From Roseicella frigidaeris (GTDB lineage Bacteria > Pseudomonadota > Alphaproteobacteria > Acetobacterales > Acetobacteraceae): a stretch of DNA of 64,000 nucleotides. The notes beneath the pieces are model-generated. The model searched no databases. It was not told the origin of the DNA and saw only the letters and a list, made by a program, of their open reading frames with translations. The position numbers were made by a program, and so were the translations under genes. Where the stretch lies: the NCBI RefSeq assembly GCF_003258945.1, contig NZ_QLIX01000005.1, positions 186,001 through 250,000 on the forward strand. Reading direction: 5' to 3'. Positions 10,519-21,112 of this stretch are shown here, piece by piece (position 1 is the stretch's first letter; every line of letters starts with the position of its first letter).

Positions 10519-11124
10519 TCAGGCCGGGCGCGCCGGCGCCCCGCGCAGCACCCGCGCCAGGTTCACCAGGATCGCCGCGGTCGCGCCCCAGATGTAGTGG
10601 CGCTCATGCGGCCAGACCCAGAAGGTCCGGGTCCGCCCCTTCCATTCCGCCGTCCGCCGCTCCGGCGCCGCCGGGTCCAGCACCACCGCGAGGGGCAGCT
10701 CGAAGGGCTCCTCCACCTCGGCCGGGTCGGGCACGAGGTTGAGCGGCGGCGGCACCAGCCCGACCACCGGGGTGATGTGGAAGCCGGTGCCGGTGCGGTG
10801 CTCCGGCAGCCGGCCGAGCAGCTCCGGCAGGCGGGGATCGAGCCCCACCTCCTCGGCCGCCTCGCGCACCGCGGCCGCCTCGGGCGTCTCGCCCGCCTCG
10901 ATCCGGCCGCCGGGGAAGCTCACCTGCCCGGCATGCGAGGAGAGGCGCGCGGCGCGCAGCGTCAGCAGCACCGTCGGCGCCGGATGCAGCACGATCGGCA
11001 CCAGCACCGCCGCCGGCCGGGCCGGCAGCAGGGCGCGGTCCTCGGCATCGTCGAAGCCGGTGGGCTCGGCCAGCGCCAGCGCCGCCGGGTCGGCCAGGCG
11101 GGCGGCGATCTCGGCTGGCGTCAC
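10519..11124 (-). CDS. Nudix hydrolase, CoA pyrophosphatase type
   Basis: A 201-residue protein with a complete Nudix box, GGRIEAGETPEAAAVREAAE then EVGL (about 83-106), the catalytic metal site for diphosphate hydrolysis. The flanking LTLRAARLSSHAGQVSFPGG matches the NudL/CoA-diphosphatase branch, which cleaves CoA to 4'-phosphopantetheine and 3',5'-ADP. I start at GTG (VTPAEIAARL); no good ribosome site is seen, so coupling to the upstream DUF1285 gene 37 bases away is likely. Substrate is inferred from the branch. Confidence 0.88.
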   Translation of the reverse strand: MTPAEIAARLADPAALALAEPTGFDDAEDRALLPARPAAVLVPIVLHPAPTVLLTLRAARLSSHAGQVSFPGGRIEAGETPEAAAVREAAEEVGLDPRLPELLGRLPEHRTGTGFHITPVVGLVPPPLNLVPDPAEVEEPFELPLAVVLDPAAPERRTAEWKGRTRTFWVWPHERHYIWGATAAILVNLARVLRGAPARPA

Positions 11125-11161
11125 GCCGCGGCTGCCGGGGAGCCGGCCAGGCGAGCCTGCC

Positions 11162-11824
11162 TCATTCCGCCGCGACGTCGAGCGCGCCGATCTCGTCGAT
11201 CGGGAAGAAGGCGCCCTCGCTCCAGACGCCGAGCACCTCGCGGCCATCGACCGTCTCGGTCTGGCCGAGCGCCACCAGCTCGTAGAAGACCGGGCGGCTG
11301 ATGCGGGCCTCGATCCCCGGGCGGAGCGTGACATAGGGCCGCGGCTCGCGCGTCACCGGGTCCACCTGGACGCGGATCGGATGCTCGGCATCCGCCGTCA
11401 CCACCTGGTCGAGATTGGTGCGGAAGCTGAGGCATTGCCGCGGCTTGCCGTCGCCGCAGTCGCAATCCCGCCAGCACAGCTCGACGGCGACGAAGGGCGC
11501 GTCCTCGACATCGATCCGGCCGCGCTCGACCGGCGTCTCGAGCCAGTAGCCGCCGTCCTCGCCGCGCTGCAGCACGCTGGCGAAGAGGCAGACCAGCTCC
11601 TTGCGGCCGATCACCCCGCCCTCGTGGTACCAGGTGCCGTTCCGGTCGATCCGGATGTCGTAATGGCCGGCCTCGCGCTTGCCGCGCGCCGCGGCCTTGC
11701 GGGGCATGGCATCCCTGGGGGCGTTCCCAGGGGCGTTCCCAGGGGCGCTCCCAGAGCCCGCCGCCGCGCCCGGCCCGCCCGAGGGACAAGGCAGGCCACC
11801 GACGGGCCGCATCAGGTTCTGCAC
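11162..11824 (-). CDS. DUF1285 domain protein with a repeat-encoded N-terminus
   Basis: A 220-residue protein. The DUF1285 domain runs from about residue 50 (HYDIRIDRNGTWYHEGG) to the end. Its function is unknown; structures of the family resemble small beta-barrel domains. The GTG start has GGGGAGG five bases upstream; an ATG four codons later and another at 11707 are alternatives. Residues 24-36 are encoded by three 12-base repeats (PGNAPGNAPR). It is first in a minus-strand operon and divergent from moxR. Confidence 0.8.
   Translation of the reverse strand: MQNLMRPVGGLPCPSGGPGAAAGSGSAPGNAPGNAPRDAMPRKAAARGKREAGHYDIRIDRNGTWYHEGGVIGRKELVCLFASVLQRGEDGGYWLETPVERGRIDVEDAPFVAVELCWRDCDCGDGKPRQCLSFRTNLDQVVTADAEHPIRVQVDPVTREPRPYVTLRPGIEARISRPVFYELVALGQTETVDGREVLGVWSEGAFFPIDEIGALDVAAE
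11718..11753 (+). repeat. Three 12-base tandem repeats inside the DUF1285 gene
   Basis: GGGGCGTTCCCA twice, then GGGGCGCTCCCA. The period is a multiple of three, so copy number can change without a frameshift. It encodes a Pro-Gly-Asn-Ala-type linker in the DUF1285 protein. Confidence 0.9.
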
Positions 11825-11968
11825 GACTGCCTCCCCATTCAACGCTTTGTCCGAACCGCCCCTGGCCATAGGCTCTGTCATCCACATGTCCGGGTGGCGC
11901 CGCAGCGACGCCGCAGCCCCGGGGCGCCGCCGAGGACGCCCGGGGCCAATATAGGGATCGGGTCTGGG

Positions 11969-12992
<1,024 letters not shown>

Positions 12993-13000
<8 letters not shown>

Positions 13001-13895
13001 GCCGCGCAAGCCGGACGCGCCCGGCCAGACGGCGCTGCGGGCCGAGGCGCTCGGCGCCCGGCTGCCGCCCCTCGTCGTCGCCGCCGACCGGATCGCCGCG
13101 ACCGTGCTGCAGGGCGTGCATGGCCGGCGCCGCGCCGGCCAGGGCGACGCCTTCTGGCAGTTCCGCCCCTTCCTCCCGGGCGATGCCGCCGGCCGCATCG
13201 ACTGGCGGCAGAGCGCCAAGAGCGACCGGCTCTTCATCCGCGAGACGGAATGGGAGGCGGCGCAGACGGTCGCGCTGTGGTCGGACGCCTCGCGCTCGAT
13301 GGAATGGCGCTTCGCGGCCGGCCGCCCGAGCAAGCGGGAGCGGGCGGACCTGCTGACCGCGGCGCTGGCGGCGCTGGTGCTGCGCGGCGGCGAGCGGGTG
13401 CGGCTGATCGGCGGGGCGGGGCGCAGCCATGCCGGCCGGGCCGGCCTCGCCTCCCTGGTGGACAGCATGGGGCTGGTGACCAAGTCCCGCGCCCTGCCGG
13501 TGCCCGATCCCGGCCTGCCACGGCATGCGCGGGCGGTGCTGATCGGCGACTTCATGGCGCCGCTGCCGGAGATCCACGCCGCCATCGCCGCCCTCGCCGC
13601 CTGGCCGGTGCGGGGCCACATCCTGCAGGTGCTCGACCCGGAGGAGGAAACGCTCGGCGAGGGCAACCGGGCCTATGCCGGCCGCGTCCTGTTCGAATGG
13701 GGCGCGGGCGGCCAGAGCATCCTCGTGCCCCGGGTCGAGGAGGCCCGCCCGATCTATGTCGAGCGCCTGCGCCACCACCGCGAGGGCATCGCGGCCATCG
13801 CCGCCGCGGCGGGCTGGGGCTTCATGACGCACCATGTCGACCAGCCGCCGCAGACGGCGCTCCTCGCCCTGTGGCAGGCCCTCGGGCCGGATTAA
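12993..13895 (+). CDS. DUF58 domain protein, partner of MoxR
   Basis: A 300-residue DUF58 protein. The core motif is FRPFLPGDAAGRIDWRQSAK (about 50-69), followed by DRLFIRETEWEAAQTVALW and the VWA-like DASRSMEW. DUF58 proteins are partners of MoxR ATPases, as expected from this arrangement. The start is TTG inside the end of moxR (eight-base overlap) with GAAGG six bases before it, which suggests translational coupling. No membrane helix is obvious. Confidence 0.9.
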
Positions 13896-13966
13896 GGGCC
13901 CGATCGCATGCCCTCCCCCGCCCGGCCGCCGCGCCCGCGCCCCTGCTCCCGCTCCCCGGGTGCCCC

Positions 13967-16762
13967 ATGCTGAGCCTCGGTCCCGTCGCCTTCGCCGCGC
14001 CCTGGCTGCTGCTGGCCCTGCCGGCGCTGCCGGTCCTGTGGTGGCTGCTGCGCGTCACCCCGCCCGCCCCGCGGCGGATCGGCTTCCCGGCGCTGCGCCT
14101 GCTGCGCGACCTGCCGCTGGCGCAGGAGACGCCCTCCCGCACCCCCTGGTGGCTGCTGCTGCTGCGCCTGGTCGCCGCGGCGCTGCTCATCCTCGGCCTC
14201 GCCCGGCCGGTCTTCGGCCCGGGCCTCGGCACCGCCGGCGGCGAGGGCCTGCTGCTGCTGGTGGTGGATGACGGCTGGGCCGCCGCCGCGGGCTGGCCGG
14301 CCCGCATGGCGGCGGCCGGCAGCGCCCTCGACCGCGCCGGCCGCGCCGGGCACGGGGCCGCCCTGCTCGCCACCGCGCCGGCGGAGACCGGCGAGGCGCC
14401 GCGCCTGCTCGGACCCATGCCGGCCGAGGATCTGCGCGCCCGGCTCGCGGCGCTGCGGCCGAAGCCCTGGGCGCCCGACCGCGCCGGCGCGCTCGCCGCC
14501 TTCCAGGCCTGGCGCGCAACCCATGCCGGCCCGCTCGCCACGCTGCTGGTCAGCGACGGCACCGAGGATCCGGCCGAGGGCGCCGGGCCGCTGCAGGCGG
14601 CGCTGGCCGCGGCCGGCACGCTCACCCTGGCCCGCGACGAGGCGCATCCGACCCGCCTGCTGCCGCCGCCCGTGGCCGAGGCCGACCGCCTGCGCCTGCG
14701 GGTGCTGCAGGTGCCGCAGCCCGCGGCCTCGGAGGCGGTGGTCCTCGCCCGCACCGGCGATGGCCGCGCCCTGGCCGAGGCGCGCCTGCCGATCGCGGCC
14801 GGCGCCACGGCCGGCGAAGGCGTGCTGGAGCTGCCGCTCGAGCTGCGCAACCAGGTGGTCCGGCTCGATCTCGAGGGCGAGTCCGGCGCCGGCGGCGTCG
14901 TGCTGCTCGACGAGCGCTTCCGCCGCCGCCCGGTCGGCCTGCTGCCGGCGGTCGAGGAGAGCGCGGACGCGCCGCTGATCGGCGACCTCTACTACCTCGA
15001 CCGCGCCCTCGCTCCCTTCGTCGAGCTTCGCCGCGGCACGCTCGAACGGCTGCTGGCGCGGCCGATCTCGGTGCTGGTGCTGGCCGACCGCCCGGTCGGC
15101 GAGGGCCCCGACCGGGCGGCGCTGACCCGCTGGGTGGAGCGCGGCGGCACGCTGATCCGCTTCGCCGGGCCGCACATCGCCGAGCGGCAGGACCCGCTGC
15201 TGCCGGTGCCGCTCAGGGCCGAGCGGCAGCTCGGCGGCGCCCTCTCCTGGGAGCAGCCGCAGCACCTCGCCCCCTTCCCCGAGACCTCGCCCTTCGCCGG
15301 CCTGCCGATTCCGGCCGAGGTGACCGTCGAGCGGCAGGTGCTGGCCGAGCCCTCGCCGAACCTCTCGAGCCGGAGCTGGGCGCGGCTCTCGGACGGCACG
15401 CCGCTGGTCACCGCCGAGGCGCGGGGCCAGGGCCGGATCGTGCTGTTCCACGTCACCGCCAATGCCGAGTGGTCGAACCTGCCGCTCTCCGGCCTCTTCG
15501 TGCAGATGCTGCGGCGGATCGTCGCCCTCTCGGCCGGCATCCAGGGGGTGGAGGGCGATGCCCCCCTCGCCCCGCTGGAGACGCTGGACGGCTTCGGCCG
15601 GCTCGGCCCGGTCCCGCCGGCCGCCGCGGCGCTGCCCGCCGCGGCGATCGACACCGCCGCACCCTCGCCGCGCAACCCGCCGGGCTGGTACGGCAGCCCG
15701 GGCCAGCAGGCCGGCGGGGCGGCGGCCGAGGCCACCTACCGCCGCGCCCTCAACCTCGGCAGCGGCCTGCCGGGGCCGCGCGCCGCGCCGCCGGCGCCGC
15801 CCGGCACCCGCCTCCTCGCCATCGGCGGCATCCCGGCCGAACGCGACCTCGGCCCCTGGCTGCTCGCCCTCGCCCTGCTGCTGCTGGCCATCGACCTGGT
15901 GATCGGCCTCATGCTGCGCGGGCTGCTCGGCCGGCCCGCGGCACGGGGGCCGCGCGCCCCGGACCGCGCGGCCGGCGCGGCGGCGCTGCGCGGCGTCGCG
16001 CTCCTCCTGCTCCTCGCCGCCGCGCCGGCCGCGGCGCAGCCCGCCGACCCGAACCGGGCGACGGACCCGGCGCTCGCCACCCGCCTCGCCTATGTCGTCA
16101 CCGGCGATGCCTCGGTGGACGACACGCAGCGCATGGGCCTCGTCGGCCTGTCGGACTTCGTCAACCGCCGCACCGCCGCCGCGCTGGCCGAGCCGGCGGC
16201 GGTGACGCCGGGCCAGGACGACCTCTCCTTCTACCCGCTGCTCTACTGGGTGGTCCTGCCCGACGCGCCGCAGCCCGAGCCGGCCGCGGTCGGCGCGCTG
16301 AACGACTTCATGCGGCATGGCGGCATCATCCTGTTCGACACCCGCGACGAGGGCTCGGGCGCGGGCTTCGCCAGCGGCGCCGGGGCGGCGCTGCGGCGCG
16401 TCACCCGCGACCTCGCCATCCCGCCGCTGGCGCCGGTCGCCGAGGACCATGTGCTGAAGCGCGCCTTCTACCTGCTGCCGGAGCTGCCGGGCCGCTTCGC
16501 CGGCGGCCAGGTCTGGGTGGCGCGCGACCAGGACCGGGCGAATGACAGCGTCTCGCCGGTCATCATCGGCGGCCATGACTGGGCCGCCGCCTGGGCCATC
16601 GACGGCCGCGGCGGCAACCCCTTCGCGGTGATCCCGGGCGGCGTGCGGCAGCGGACGCTGGCCTACCGCTTCGGAGTCAACCTCGTGATGTACGCGCTGA
16701 CCGGCAACTACAAGGGCGACCAGGTGCATGTGCCGGCCATCCTGGAGAGGCTCGGCAATTGA
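13967..16762 (+). CDS. BatA/DUF4159 membrane protein, 931 residues
   Basis: A large envelope protein. The N-terminal BatA-type region has two helices (WLLLALPALPVLWWLLRVT and a second near residues 60-82). A long extracytoplasmic middle contains a VWA-like segment near 86-190. Two further helices lie near residues 630-690. The C-terminal DUF4159 domain starts near 690 (RLAYVVTGDASVDDTQRMGL) and includes MRHGGIILFDTRDEGSG. This fusion, beside MoxR and DUF58, is common in alphaproteobacteria; its biochemical role is unknown. Neighbours suggest an envelope-maintenance complex driven by MoxR. Confidence 0.87.
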   Translation: MLSLGPVAFAAPWLLLALPALPVLWWLLRVTPPAPRRIGFPALRLLRDLPLAQETPSRTPWWLLLLRLVAAALLILGLARPVFGPGLGTAGGEGLLLLVVDDGWAAAAGWPARMAAAGSALDRAGRAGHGAALLATAPAETGEAPRLLGPMPAEDLRARLAALRPKPWAPDRAGALAAFQAWRATHAGPLATLLVSDGTEDPAEGAGPLQAALAAAGTLTLARDEAHPTRLLPPPVAEADRLRLRVLQVPQPAASEAVVLARTGDGRALAEARLPIAAGATAGEGVLELPLELRNQVVRLDLEGESGAGGVVLLDERFRRRPVGLLPAVEESADAPLIGDLYYLDRALAPFVELRRGTLERLLARPISVLVLADRPVGEGPDRAALTRWVERGGTLIRFAGPHIAERQDPLLPVPLRAERQLGGALSWEQPQHLAPFPETSPFAGLPIPAEVTVERQVLAEPSPNLSSRSWARLSDGTPLVTAEARGQGRIVLFHVTANAEWSNLPLSGLFVQMLRRIVALSAGIQGVEGDAPLAPLETLDGFGRLGPVPPAAAALPAAAIDTAAPSPRNPPGWYGSPGQQAGGAAAEATYRRALNLGSGLPGPRAAPPAPPGTRLLAIGGIPAERDLGPWLLALALLLLAIDLVIGLMLRGLLGRPAARGPRAPDRAAGAAALRGVALLLLLAAAPAAAQPADPNRATDPALATRLAYVVTGDASVDDTQRMGLVGLSDFVNRRTAAALAEPAAVTPGQDDLSFYPLLYWVVLPDAPQPEPAAVGALNDFMRHGGIILFDTRDEGSGAGFASGAGAALRRVTRDLAIPPLAPVAEDHVLKRAFYLLPELPGRFAGGQVWVARDQDRANDSVSPVIIGGHDWAAAWAIDGRGGNPFAVIPGGVRQRTLAYRFGVNLVMYALTGNYKGDQVHVPAILERLGN

Positions 16763-16764
16763 GG

Positions 16765-17937
16765 ATGCCGTTCGCCGCCGGCAGCCTGCTGCGCGAGCGC
16801 CTGCCGCCGGGCGAGACGCGCGTCGCCAATGTCGAGTTGTTCTTCGACCTGGTCTTCGCCTTCACCATCACCCAGGTCTCGCACACGCTGCTGCACCATC
16901 TCGACCTCGCGGGGGCGCTGCGGACCGGGCTGCTCTTCCTCGCGGTGTGGTGGGTGTGGATCTACACCGCCTGGGTGACGAATTTCCTCGATGCCGACCG
17001 CACCTTGGTCCGGCTCATGCTCTTCGTCCTGATGCTCGCCGGGCTGGTGCTCTCCATGGCGCTGCCCGAGGCCTTCGCCGAGCGCGGCCTCGCCTTCGGC
17101 CTGGCCTATGCCGTCATGCAGGTCGGGCGCGGCGCCTTCGCCGCCTGGGCGATCGGGCCGGGGGAGCCGGCGCTGCGGCGGAATTTCCGGCGCGTCCTCG
17201 CCTGGCTCGCCCTCGCCGCGCCCTTCTGGGTGGGCGGCGGCCTGGCGGAGGGCGGGATGCGGCTGCTGCTCTGGGCGATCGCCCTCGGCATCGAATACGC
17301 CGCCCCCTTCGCCTATTTCTGGACGCCCGGCCTCGGCCGCTCGACCACCGCCGACTGGCGCGTCGAGGGCGGCCACATGGCCGAGCGCTGCGCCGGCTTC
17401 ATCCTCATCGCCCTCGGCGAGACGCTGCTCGTCACCGGGGAGAGCTTCTCCGAACTGGCCTGGGACGGGCCGCACGCCACAGGCTTCATCATCGCCTTCC
17501 TCGGCTCGGCGGCCATGTGGTGGCTGTATTTCCATCTCGGGCAGGAGCGCGGCGCGCATCACATCACCCGCTCCGCCGATCCCGGCCGCATGGCCCGGCT
17601 CGGCTACACCTATCTCCACCTGCCGATCGTCGCCGGCATCGTGGTGGCCGCGGTGGGGGACGAGATGGTGCTGCGGCATCCGGAGGGGCTGGCCGCGCCG
17701 GCGGCGATCCACTGCATCATCGGCGGGCCGGCGCTCTACCTGCTGGGCCTCGCGCTGTTCAAGCGCATCAGCCTCGGCCAGTTGCCGCTCTCGCATCTGG
17801 TCGGCCTCGCCCTGCTCGCGGTGCTGGCGACCGTCGCGCATGAGCTGCCGGTGCTGCTGCTGGCCGGCCTCACCAATGCCGCGCTGATCCTCGTCGCCAC
17901 CTGGGAACATGTCTCGCTCGGGGGCCATGCCGCATGA
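16765..17937 (+). CDS. Low temperature requirement protein A (LtrA) family membrane protein
   Basis: A 390-residue polytopic protein of the LtrA family. The signature RVANVELFFDLVFAFTITQV (about 19-38) is intact, followed by roughly ten hydrophobic segments and the conserved GGHMAERCAGFILIALGET. LtrA was first linked to growth of Listeria at low temperature; its activity is unknown. It begins 2 bases after the DUF4159 stop and shares an ATGA overlap with the next gene. It therefore sits inside the MoxR operon, where I would not expect it. A TTG two codons upstream is an alternative start. Confidence 0.9.
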   Translation: MPFAAGSLLRERLPPGETRVANVELFFDLVFAFTITQVSHTLLHHLDLAGALRTGLLFLAVWWVWIYTAWVTNFLDADRTLVRLMLFVLMLAGLVLSMALPEAFAERGLAFGLAYAVMQVGRGAFAAWAIGPGEPALRRNFRRVLAWLALAAPFWVGGGLAEGGMRLLLWAIALGIEYAAPFAYFWTPGLGRSTTADWRVEGGHMAERCAGFILIALGETLLVTGESFSELAWDGPHATGFIIAFLGSAAMWWLYFHLGQERGAHHITRSADPGRMARLGYTYLHLPIVAGIVVAAVGDEMVLRHPEGLAAPAAIHCIIGGPALYLLGLALFKRISLGQLPLSHLVGLALLAVLATVAHELPVLLLAGLTNAALILVATWEHVSLGGHAA

Positions 17938-20060
17938 CCCAGGCCTTCGCGGGCATCGATTTCGCGCCCATCCTGCCGCCCTGGCTGCTCCTCGCCCTCG
18001 CCCTGGTCGCGCTGCTGGCGCTCATCCCGGCCTTCTGGCGCCGGGCGCGCGGCGCGCCGCTGCGGCTGCTGGCCTTCGCGCTGATCCTGCTGGCGCTGGC
18101 CAATCCGCGGCTGGTCGAGGAGACGCGGGAGACGCGGCCGGACATCGCCCTGCTGCTCGTCGACCGCAGCGACAGCGCCCGCATCGGCAACCGCGCGGCG
18201 CAGATCGAGGCGGCGCGCGGCGCGCTCGAGGCCCGGCTCGGCCGCCTGCCCGATCTCGAATACCGCACCGTCGAGGTGCCGGAGGGCGGCAACCAGGGCA
18301 CCCGCCTGGTCACCGCCATGGAACGCGCCCTCGCCGAGATCCCGCGCGCGCGGCTCGCCGGCGTCATCGCGCTGACCGACGGGCAGGTGCACGACGTCCC
18401 CCGCGGGCCTGCCCCGGACGCCCCCGCCGCCGCGCCGATCGAGGCGCCGTTCCACGCCCTGCTGCCCGGCCGCCCGGGCGAGGTGGACCGCCGGCTGCGC
18501 GTCATCGAGGCGCCCGGCTACGGCATCGTCGGCCGCAGCGTCGAGCTGCGGGTCGCGGTCGAGGATCTCGGCCTGCCGGAGGCCGCCGGCGCGGCGCGGC
18601 TCTCGATCCGGCGCGACGGCGCGCCGCCGCGGGTCGAGAGCGTGCCGGTCGGGCGCGAGCACCGCATCGAGATCCCGATCGAGCGCGGCGGCCCGACCGT
18701 CGTCGAGCTGGCGGCCGAGGCGCGGCCGGGCGAGGTCAGCGAGCTCAACAACCGCGCCGTCGTCACCGTCACCGGCGTGCGCGACCGGCTGCGGGTGCTG
18801 CTGGTCTCGGGCGAGCCGCATGCTGGGGAGCGCACCTGGCGGCGGCTGCTGAAGGCCGATCCGGGCGTCGACCTGGTGCATTTCACCATCCTCCGCCCGC
18901 CCGAGAAGGACGACCTGACGCCGCTGAACGAGCTGGCGCTGATCGCCTTCCCGGTGCGCGAGCTGTTCCAGGTGAAGCTGCGCGAGTTCGACCTGATCGT
19001 CTTCGACCGCTTCGCCAATCGCGGCATCCTGCCGCCGGCCTATCTGCGCAACATCGCCGACTATGTCCGCGGCGGCGGCGCGCTGCTGCTCTCGGTCGGC
19101 CCGGAATTCGCCGGCCCGGCGAGCCTCGCCGCCACGCCGCTCGGCGGCGTGCTGCCGGCGCGGCCGAACGGCGAGGCCGGCGCCGGCGCCGCCGAGGGCG
19201 CCTTCCGGCCGATGGTCACCGCGCTCGGCGCCCGGCATCCGGTGACGGAAGGGCTGACCGGCGCCAATCCGGACGAGGCGCACGAGGCGCGCTGGGGCCA
19301 CTGGTACCGCAGCATGCGCGCCGAGCAGCGCAGCGGCACGGCGGTGATGGAGGCGGCCGGCGGGGCGCCGCTGCTGGTGCTCGACCGGGTCGCCGAGGGG
19401 CGGGTCGCGCTGCTGCTCTCCGACCATATCTGGCTCTGGTCGCGCGGCCATGACGGCGGCGGGCCGCAGGCCGAGCTGCTGCGGCGCGCGGCGCATTGGC
19501 TGATGCGCGAGCCGGAGTTGGAGGAGGAGGAGCTGACGGCGCGGATCGAGGCGGGGCGGCTGCTGGTGCAGCGCCGCAGCGTCGAGGCCGGGCCGCCGCC
19601 CGGCCTCACCGTCACCGCGCCCGATGGCGGCACGCGCCCGGCGACGCTCGCCCCCGGGGCCGGCGGCCGGGCCACCGCCGAGCTGCCGGCCGACCAGCCC
19701 GGCGTCTGGCAGGTCTCGGATGGCCGGCGCAGCGCCTTCGCCGCCGCCGCCGCGGCGAACCCACCGGAGATGGCCGATCTGCGGGCGGACCCCACGCCGC
19801 TCGCCCCGCTGCTGGCCGCGACCGGGGGCGGCGTGCGCTGGCTCGGCAGCGGGACGGCGCCGACGCTGCCGGAGCTGCGCCGGGTCGGCCCCGGCCGCGA
19901 CGCCCAGGGGGGCGGCCAGGCCGGCGGCTGGATCGGGCTGCGGCGCAATGGCGATCACACCGTAACCGGAATCGCCGCGACTGCGTTATTACCTCCCTGG
20001 CTGGCCCTGCCCCTGCTGCTCGGCGTCGCGGTGCTGGCCTGGAGACGGGAGGGACGATAG
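17934..20060 (+). CDS. Membrane protein with glutamine-amidotransferase-like domain (MoxR operon)
   Basis: A 708-residue protein. Two N-terminal helices (WLLLALALVALLALIPAFW and LRLLAFALILLALA) are followed by a VWA-like segment (DIALLLVDRSDSARIGN, about 72-88) and an Ig-like region. A GATase1-like domain (about 285-520) includes LLVSGEPHAGERTWRR and IADYVRGGGALLLSVGPEF. One C-terminal helix (LPPWLALPLLLGVAVLAW) ends the protein. The catalytic cysteine of true amidotransferases is not visible, so it is probably a binding or structural domain. It belongs to the MoxR-DUF58-DUF4159 module. Confidence 0.8.
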   Translation: MTQAFAGIDFAPILPPWLLLALALVALLALIPAFWRRARGAPLRLLAFALILLALANPRLVEETRETRPDIALLLVDRSDSARIGNRAAQIEAARGALEARLGRLPDLEYRTVEVPEGGNQGTRLVTAMERALAEIPRARLAGVIALTDGQVHDVPRGPAPDAPAAAPIEAPFHALLPGRPGEVDRRLRVIEAPGYGIVGRSVELRVAVEDLGLPEAAGAARLSIRRDGAPPRVESVPVGREHRIEIPIERGGPTVVELAAEARPGEVSELNNRAVVTVTGVRDRLRVLLVSGEPHAGERTWRRLLKADPGVDLVHFTILRPPEKDDLTPLNELALIAFPVRELFQVKLREFDLIVFDRFANRGILPPAYLRNIADYVRGGGALLLSVGPEFAGPASLAATPLGGVLPARPNGEAGAGAAEGAFRPMVTALGARHPVTEGLTGANPDEAHEARWGHWYRSMRAEQRSGTAVMEAAGGAPLLVLDRVAEGRVALLLSDHIWLWSRGHDGGGPQAELLRRAAHWLMREPELEEEELTARIEAGRLLVQRRSVEAGPPPGLTVTAPDGGTRPATLAPGAGGRATAELPADQPGVWQVSDGRRSAFAAAAAANPPEMADLRADPTPLAPLLAATGGGVRWLGSGTAPTLPELRRVGPGRDAQGGGQAGGWIGLRRNGDHTVTGIAATALLPPWLALPLLLGVAVLAWRREGR

Positions 20061-20062
20061 CG

Positions 20063-20449
20063 ATGGTCGGACGATACCTGCGCGGCGTGCCGCGCCTTCT
20101 GTTGTTGCCGGCCTTGCTGCTGCCGCTGCTGCTGGCCGCCTGCGCGAGCGAGCCGCCGATCGAGGTGCGGCTGCAACCCTTCGTCGGTAAGACCGAGGCG
20201 GAGCTGGTGCAGGCCCTCGGCATCCCGAACGCCACCTACGAGGCCGGCGGCGACCGCTTCCTGCAATACGAGGAGCGGACCAGCACGGTCTATCCGGGCG
20301 ATCCCTTCTGGGGCGGCTTCGGCTATCGCCGCTTCGGCGCGCCCATCGGCACGCCGCCGCTGGTGATCGTGCGGAACTGCTCCGTCACCTTCCTGCTGCG
20401 CCAGGGCCGCGTGGCGGGCTTCACCTTCCGGGGCAATGGCTGCCGCTAG
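20063..20449 (+). CDS. Small outer-membrane-type lipoprotein
   Basis: A 128-residue protein with a lipobox at LLAAC (Cys 28), so a lipidated periplasmic-side protein. The mature part has a SmpA/BamE-like start, FVGKTEAELVQALGIPNATY, then RFLQYEERTSTVYPG. It ends with CSVTFLLRQGRVAGFTFRGN. It starts 2 bases after the GATase-like gene, with the ribosome site (GGAGGG) inside that gene, so it is the last gene of the MoxR operon. The resemblance to BamE is fold-level only. Confidence 0.82.
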   Translation: MVGRYLRGVPRLLLLPALLLPLLLAACASEPPIEVRLQPFVGKTEAELVQALGIPNATYEAGGDRFLQYEERTSTVYPGDPFWGGFGYRRFGAPIGTPPLVIVRNCSVTFLLRQGRVAGFTFRGNGCR

Positions 20450-20738
20450 ACCTTGGTCCGGAATCCGACCCGCCGCGTTCCCGGATTCATCGAACGAACG
20501 TGGCGGGCCGGCAGGTCGGCGCAGGGCCTGGCGGCGTCCGCGGGACGCCGGATCGGGCTATCGGCCAAGGCCCCGGGGCCGGCCGGGCCCCACGCCATCC
20601 GGGCGCATCGCCGGCGCAGCCGGCCCGGCAACATCGCCGTGATAACGAATAGGCAATATGCGACGCTTTAAAGTTATGGTAGAAAATCCTCCGTAGAGTT
20701 CGACGAGACGGGGCGAGCCCCCTCCAGGAGAGCGGACG

Positions 20739-20957
20739 ATGCGTGAGACAGTGCTCGAGGCCGCCACCTTGCTGGCTTTCGCGCTGGCCGCCGCCCTGCT
20801 GTGGCTGTTCGGTCGATTGGGGCGCTTGGCCGGGCGCCTGCTGGCCCGCCGCTCCGCCGAGCCCGCCGCGTCCCCCTTTCCCGACTTCAACCAGGCCGCG
20901 ACGGCGGGTTTCGCCCCTGCCCTGGCCCGGACCTCGGATCGCCGCGACGGTCGCTGA
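20739..20957 (+). CDS. Small membrane protein, 72 residues
   Basis: One hydrophobic helix (LLAFALAAALLWLFGRLG, about 11-28), a basic stretch, then a polar tail with PFPDFNQAATAGFAPALAR. A ribosome site AGGAG lies eight bases before the ATG. The 289 bases upstream hold no gene; their last 100 bases are AT-rich (20637-20695), which fits a promoter. I do not recognise the family. Confidence 0.55.
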   Translation: MRETVLEAATLLAFALAAALLWLFGRLGRLAGRLLARRSAEPAASPFPDFNQAATAGFAPALARTSDRRDGR

Positions 20958-21005
20958 GTCGCCGTCCCGGCCCGCAGCGTCGCGGGCCGGTTCGACCGCC
21001 CAGCA

Positions 21006-21111
21006 CTAGAGCAGATCCCGGTCAGGTGGACTCACCTGATCGGGTGACGATGCTCTGAAAACAAAAGCCCAGGGCGCTTCCCCTGAACCGGTGTTCAGGG
21101 CAGCGCCCTAG
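21006..21111 (+). repeat. CTAG-bounded palindromic element, copy 1
   Basis: 106 bases bounded by CTAG at both ends. It contains two inverted repeats, TCAGGTG gact CACCTGA and AGGGCGCTTCCCCTGAAC with its complement. Nearly identical copies are at 25166-25272 and 33583-33689, all in the same orientation. It ends one base before the stop codon of the acyltransferase gene and lacks one G found in the other copies. Confidence 0.9.
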
Positions 21112-21112
21112 G

